Below are positions 58,712-64,000 of a DNA stretch of 64,000 bases, one piece after another. Within the stretch, counting starts at the first letter, position 1. Every line of letters starts with the position of its first letter. The translations under genes and the position numbers were made by a program. Source of the stretch: Aotearoamyces nothofagi (Eukaryota; Ascomycota; Leotiomycetes; Leotiales; Tympanidaceae); NCBI GenBank assembly GCA_015345905.1, contig JADDTR010000009.1, forward strand, positions 620,001-684,000. Direction: 5' to 3'. The notes below the pieces were generated by a model. That model did not search any database and was not told where the DNA came from. It worked only from the letters and a program-made list of their open reading frames with translations.

Positions 58712-60974
58712 GAAGTTTGATGCTCCTGCTTTATATCTACTCTATTTCTGTTAATAACTCCTGAATTCCCAATCCCTCAAGTGTATAATCTTGGGGTTTA
58801 GATAGGAGCTATATTCTTTGTAACGCTGGCTGTTGTCTCATCTATACTGTAGCATGCTTGTTTGATTTGAACTTCTGCTACAATATACCCTCGGTAATAG
58901 AGATATTTCAGGAGCATAATTCGATAATTAAGAACGACTCCTATAGGAACAAATAGCTCTCCTCTATATATACAGGAGTACTATATACTAACAGCTCCCT
59001 TCTACAAACAGCTCTTCTCTATAAACGGCTTGTACAGCACTCTCTTATAAGCGATTCTCAGAGTCAAATTAATCTCTACATTCTATATCATTCTTTTGTA
59101 CTTAGATACTAGGTTTCTAAAAATACCTTGGCAGAACTAGACCACCTATCCCAAGTGGTGTACATCACAAATCTATTTTTATCGACATCCAAGGCGTTTA
59201 GAATCATCGGTGTAGCTGAAATATTTTGTAGCAAAGGTGTTATACTGAAAATATATTGCTATATATTTATACAATTTTAACAGTCTGAAGGTATCAATTG
59301 TATATATCCAAGATTTTACAGAGGGCTATATAAGGACTATTTCAATACTATAGAATCTTACAACTAAGAGCTTTCCTAAGAAAATTCTTTTCACTAAAGA
59401 TAAAACATCCTGTTTGGCCGAGGATGCTTTAAGTCTACTCTTCTTGTCCAGTCTAAACTATGAGGTCTATTTATATATATATATAAGTGGATAATATAAA
59501 TATATAGTCAGTAGTATATAGTTAGAACTGACTTTGTTCAAAGTAACTGACAGAGCAATATAGCCAGTTCTAACTGCATGAAATATATTGCACTTCCAGA
59601 TATCAATCGATAGCTATTGCTAGCAGCTTTACTAGTCTGTATTCAAAGCTGTATATATTCAGAGTAATTCTTTAGATTTTATCAAGATTATTTATCTATA
59701 ATGAAAAAAAAAGTGAGATTAATAGCAAAATATAACAAAGGTATAAAAGATTTTAGATCTAAGACGAACTCCCAAATAATCAAAACAGAGAGACAGCTTC
59801 TATATAGTCTAAAATTTTTGTCCAAGATTATATAATATCCAAAGGAGCATTCTCTAGTATAGAGTACTATAGATTATATAGTACTGCTATCTATATAATA
59901 CTATATCTACAGCCATCTATTTTTATCTTAAAGAGTATATCTCTTAATAGATTTTTTTGGCTTTGTATCTATATTGTATAGGAGCAATCTTTTCGGGGGT
60001 CAGAGGCTGTATAAAACAGCATCTGAACCTCCTGAATCTAGTAGCTCTAATACCAGAATCCTATATAAAATTATAATATTGTAAAAATATTATTTAAGAT
60101 AGCTTCTACTACTGTTAATATCTAAGATCTTACTATTGATTGATCTATACCAGCTTTTAGATTTCAACAACTAATCTCTTTACTAGAAATATAATATTAC
60201 TAGACAACTCTCTAGACTTAAAAACAATATTTAATAGTTCTAGAAGTAACTTTTATATTATAAATTGATAGTAGTTTCAAAGCAATAGTCTTACTACTAT
60301 TACTCTTGTCTTTAAACCAAGTTATAATTTGATATTTATAGAATTCAAGTTCAATTGTTGATAGAGCTACTCGCTTTTATAAACCAGCCGATACAGCCCC
60401 AAGGGAACGTTTAGTCCACAGTAGCATAGAGATCTCCCAAATCATATACCGAGATGCCTTAGCCAACGGCAGGTGAGATTATGACGAACCTGTAAGTCGT
60501 CTTCACTGCTCTGAGATAGCTTCGCCGAAGGTAAGCGATGAGCATACTTTACGAACTGGTCCCAAACGCACCGATCGGCGTATGACGGTATTGGCGCCAA
60601 CGAGACCATCACCTCTGGTATCGTGCTGGCTGCTGCAGGCACTGCAGAAGTGCAAGCGCAACTAACTGGCTATCGATATCGCGCTGAGCAGGTCGAGGTT
60701 TCTCTGCGCAGTGATTGGGAGTTTGCCTTCTGAAGACGAGGCTTTCGCGCGTACCGTCGCTGCGAAATGCGCTGATATATTTAGTTGTAACAACGGTTCC
60801 GATGGCACACTTCTCATAGTAATACGAGGACTCTCCAAACTTCACGAGCAGCTAAGCAGTTCTGGCGCGTCAGTAGCAGCAGTGGCAATGATGGCTCTCT
60901 TCAACGCCTGTCACGCCAGCTGTGAATGATGGTATTGGATGCAGCTCTTATTGATTACTATGGCAAGACGGTTG
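58712..60974. other. AT-rich, gene-free tract
   Basis: Between the decayed pair and the ACC deaminase lies a strongly AT-rich stretch (about 58720-60370) with stops in all frames and many TATA runs (for example near 59475). From about 60380 base composition returns to normal. No repeats with defined ends, RNA genes or coding remnants could be recognised. RIP of a former repeat is a plausible origin. Confidence 0.6.
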
Positions 60975-62071
60975 TTACATAGAGGTATACGCATTGAGAG
61001 CGAGCTGTCCGCCGAGATGCGCGTAGAGCACATTACTTCCAGCCGCGATCTCCGCCTTCCTAATCATGTCAATCAGTCCCGCCAAGCTCTTTCCCTCGTA
61101 GACAGGATCCGTAATGAACGCCTCTGTCGAGGCGCCGAACTTGATCGCATCAACAGTCTGCTTGTCGGGGATACCATAGCAGCCGGCGTGGTAGCGATCA
61201 TCGAGAATGACATCTTTCTCTGTGATGTCCTCCTCCTTCAGACCGATTTTCACGCCGGTGGCTCTGGCGATGCGGAGGATCTGATCAAAGGTCTGCTGAA
61301 CCTTTGCGGACGCATCGACGCCGATGACTCTCCTCGGCCGTGACCCGTTCTTCTCGGCGAGCTTGAACCCGGCAATCATACCTGCCATGGTGGAGCCAGT
61401 AACGGCGCACACGATGATGGTATCGAAGAAGATGCCCTGCTCCTTCTCTTGCTGCTCGACCTCGAACGCCCATCTAGCAAAGCCCAGCCCGCCCAGCGGA
61501 TGATCCGACGCACCGGCCGGAATGTAGTATGGCTTGCCGCCCTTGTCGATGATTTCTTGGGTCAGATTCTTCAGCGTATCCTTGTGCTCGATGCCAAAGG
61601 GTGAAGGATCAAGACGCGAATCAGCGCCCATGAGACGTGACAGCTGGATGTTTCCCGCCTTGGTATAGACTGGGTCTTCCCAGTCCACCCATTTTTCTTG
61701 TACCAGACTAGCTTTCAACCCCAGCTTTACCGCGACAGCAGCAACTGCTCTAGTATGGTTAGATTGGACACCTCCAATACTAACTAATGTATCAGCGCCA
61801 GCTTCAATTGCTGCTGGGCCAAAGTATCTGCCCATTGTTAACTTGTCATTGCCAAAAAATGCACGAACAGAACCACGCACTCGAGTTTCCGAACCTTGTT
61901 GCCGCCAAAAGCCAGACCGGAGTTGCAGTCTTCTCGCTTTGCATAGACATTGACCTTGCCGCCAAGGGCTTCTGTTATGCGTGGCAGATACTGGATTGGC
62001 GAGGGACCGAAAAGGAAAGAGTCTCTGGGGATGCTGGCGAAAGGCTCGGGAAGCTGCACCGTCGAAGACAT
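60975..62071 (-). CDS. acdS: 1-aminocyclopropane-1-carboxylate deaminase
   Basis: Two exons on the minus strand: 62071-61881 and 61827-60975; 347 residues, the usual size. The 53-nt intron (donor GTGCGT) rejoins as [26 protein letters not shown]. The PLP lysine is Lys59 (GGNKVRK), the substrate loop is QSNHTR, and the region VYEGKS plus HLGGQ supplies the Glu and Leu that distinguish true ACC deaminases from D-cysteine desulfhydrases in this fold. The enzyme converts ACC, the ethylene precursor, to 2-oxobutanoate and ammonia. In fungi the gene is thought to come from bacteria by transfer. Cytosolic; no targeting signal. The neighbour upstream is a GAL4-like regulator on the same strand. Confidence 0.93.
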
Positions 62072-62728
62072 GTTTACCTCAAATGCGAAAGAGCCTATTC
62101 TCGATCAACAATCGCAAATCGGCTTCACTGCGATGTGGGAATACTGTAGATTGAAGACGGACGACGGCGCTGTTTGCAAGTTATATATGGATCTTATAGA
62201 TCTCCACTCCGATAATCGGGTCGTCACTACCCGCCGCCTACCCCTGAAGATGCTTATCGGTACAGCGGAGTAGACGTACGTAACGGCGACATCTAACATC
62301 GCCGATGGCCGATTCGAAGAGCGAGCGCTCGCAGTAAGCATAGGAATGTTACAATTACATAATCCTAGAATAGATAAGAATCTATTATTCTTTATATCTG
62401 TGGATGATAGAGAACAGATACACTCGAGTCGTCATGCAAGATGATATAGCTTCGCCTATCCACCCTCCTTATCCTTATCGAAAGGGTTATAGAATTCGAA
62501 TAGATATATAATATAGTAGTCTGTCCACGTTCTAAACTATAGTATATATAGAGCAGAAAAAGGGCCTAGCTCTGTCAGATTAATAGTGGTATTTGAAAGG
62601 ACTCTCTTGGGAGTGCGTTATATCCTACAAACTTTATATTTCGCTATAGTGCTATTTCCCGTTGAGGCCCCAAAGTACGGACTGGGTAAACGTGAGAAGT
62701 TTAGATGTCAGATCTGGCGCACGGCGTA
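62072..62728. promoter_or_regulatory. Upstream region of the ACC deaminase gene
   Basis: About 650 bases between the ACC deaminase start and the 3' end of the next minus-strand gene. AT-rich with no gene. Confidence 0.5.
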
Positions 62729-64000
62729 TCATTCCAGCACCGGTAGCTGATTGAGAAAATCCATGATGGTTGAATCGTGCCTGGATTACACATATTAGAA
62801 AAGACTTTGTAAAAGAAGCAGCATTTTAGGAGCCAAGACTCACAAAGCAGCATCCTCGGCGTCGAACTGGCTGGACCGAAGAGGCGTCCACAGCCACGGG
62901 TACAGACTATTCAACTGCGTTTGCGGACTCTCCTCCGTCGGCTGCTGGAGGTGAATCTCATGCTCCATATCCAGAAAGCTGCCACAGAGCACACCGATAA
63001 CAGCCAGACACCTCTCGGCCGCCGGGTTCAGGTGCACCATATGCTGCAATGCGGTGGTGCTTTTGCGGATCTGCTCACGCCAGCCCAGGGCTGCAGCGGC
63101 TTGCGGGTCGTTGCGGAGACATATCACGGGGATCATGACGGCCTGGAAGATGAAATACAGCGCGTACCAGCACGCCAGCAGGGTCCTGTGCTGTGCGTGG
63201 CTCCAGAACGCCGTGACGAGATCGATGCTCTCGGCCGCCGCCGCCACGCAGCGCCGGACCGCCACATCGGGGACGGGGAGCCCGCGCGCGCCCTCGGCCG
63301 TGCGCGGCGCGGGTGTCAGGGAGCGCGATTCCAGAACCACGCGCTGGATCACGAAGGGCCGGTACATCAGGATACGGAAGTTGCGATAGCGCCACTGCAG
63401 CATGGCGTGGCTCAGCGCGAATTTCGGGAGCTGCGACGACGTCTCGCGGAAGTGGTGCGGGATTGTCTGGAGCCACTCGCCGAGACACGTGTCGTCAAGG
63501 GTGATGAGATCGCTGGCGGACGGGAAGGGCGCTGAGATTATGCGCGAGTAGATGCGGGAGGTGGCGAGGTGGAAGGTGGAGTGGTGGCGGAGGTGGGTGT
63601 AGGTTGTCGTCTGGTCGGATTCTTGAGGGATGTGACTTGTGGACGCGGTGAGGTCCTATTCTTGTGAGAAAGACGAGAGGGGAAAAGGGGTGGTGCTGGA
63701 CCTACGAAATCATGAATGTTGAGAGGCAGGCTCACTTCGATACCGCCTGTCGGGATATCCATGGGTCTGGAAAAGGTGATTGTGGCACCAGCATCAAAGA
63801 CAAAAAGACACCACCACGTCCGCCTCTTCTGCTCCATCTTCAACAGCGTCGTATCTGACGCGCCGAACTCCTTGTGCAGGCCAATACCCATCGCCATGCG
63901 TCTCGCAAGACCCAGGTAATTATACCCCGAATTCGGCTTGTTCCTCTTCTGCAGATAATTCGCCATCAAGGCCATCGCCTGGACGAGGATCAGACTCCCA
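62729..64000 (-). CDS. GAL4-like fungal transcription factor, C-terminal part (runs off right edge)
   Basis: Minus-strand exons visible: at least 64000-63706, then 63655-62844 and 62780-62729. The reading frame is open at the window edge. It contains the fungal-specific transcription factor domain: YNYLGLARRMAMGIGLHKEF, KRRTWWCLFVFDAG, FSRPMDIP, then after the 50-nt intron DLTASTSHIPQESDQ, LSHAMLQWRYRNFRILMYRPF, and HRTLLACWYALYFIFQAVM. The last exon adds 17 residues ending MDFLNQLPVLE, a common ending of this family. The zinc cluster must lie beyond position 64000. Relatives regulate sugar or nitrogen catabolism. It lies upstream of the ACC deaminase on the same strand. Confidence 0.85.

Noticed and set aside
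58712-60974. A retroelement or DNA transposon in the AT-rich tract
   Set aside because: No terminal repeats, target duplications or coding remnants could be seen by eye.

Overview
The window is nuclear DNA of a filamentous ascomycete (Pezizomycotina; gene style and protein sequences look like Eurotiomycetes, but I cannot fix the genus by eye). The evidence is short 45-80 nt introns with GTRNGY donors and CTRAC-like branch sites, fungal Zn2Cys6 regulators, a dispersed single 5S rRNA gene, a split nuclear tRNA-Ala, and an AT-rich tract with stop-riddled genes of the kind left by repeat-induced point mutation (RIP). Exon coordinates below were worked out by hand from reading frames and splice sites, and the exon lengths sum to whole codons unless stated.

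Left part (1-26.9 kb) is mostly conserved housekeeping: a Cdc4-type F-box/WD40 protein, pyruvate dehydrogenase E1 alpha, tRNA-Ala(UGC), an F-box-like protein, an NmrA-like NAD(P)-binding protein with one extra A in a homopolymer, a neurochondrin-like protein divergent from a CLC chloride channel, a nested tandem repeat array (about 17.0-18.35 kb), the mitochondrial phosphate carrier, a ferric-reductase-type flavocytochrome, a promethin-like membrane hairpin protein, and an NTF2-fold (SnoaL-like) protein.

Middle part (27-53.5 kb) is accessory and metabolic: a probable gene relic, a 5S rRNA gene, a 2-oxoglutarate (2OG) oxygenase, a sugar-transporter-family MFS protein, a small disordered protein, then a run of Zn2Cys6 regulator, CmcJ/GA4-desaturase-like hydroxylase, methionine-permease-like transporter, second 2OG oxygenase, ACS-family MFS permease, secreted Ser/Thr-rich esterase-like protein and short-chain dehydrogenase. 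This run has the parts list of a small metabolic cluster without a recognised backbone enzyme. A small two-exon gene of unknown function follows.

Right part (54.8-64 kb): a head-to-head pair of decayed genes (FHA-Ser/Thr kinase and a coiled-coil protein of a family I recall as multicopy), an AT-rich gene-free tract, an ACC deaminase with the residues that separate it from D-cysteine desulfhydrase, and a GAL4-like regulator that runs off the right edge. I saw no CRISPR array and no recognisable retroelement or viral gene.
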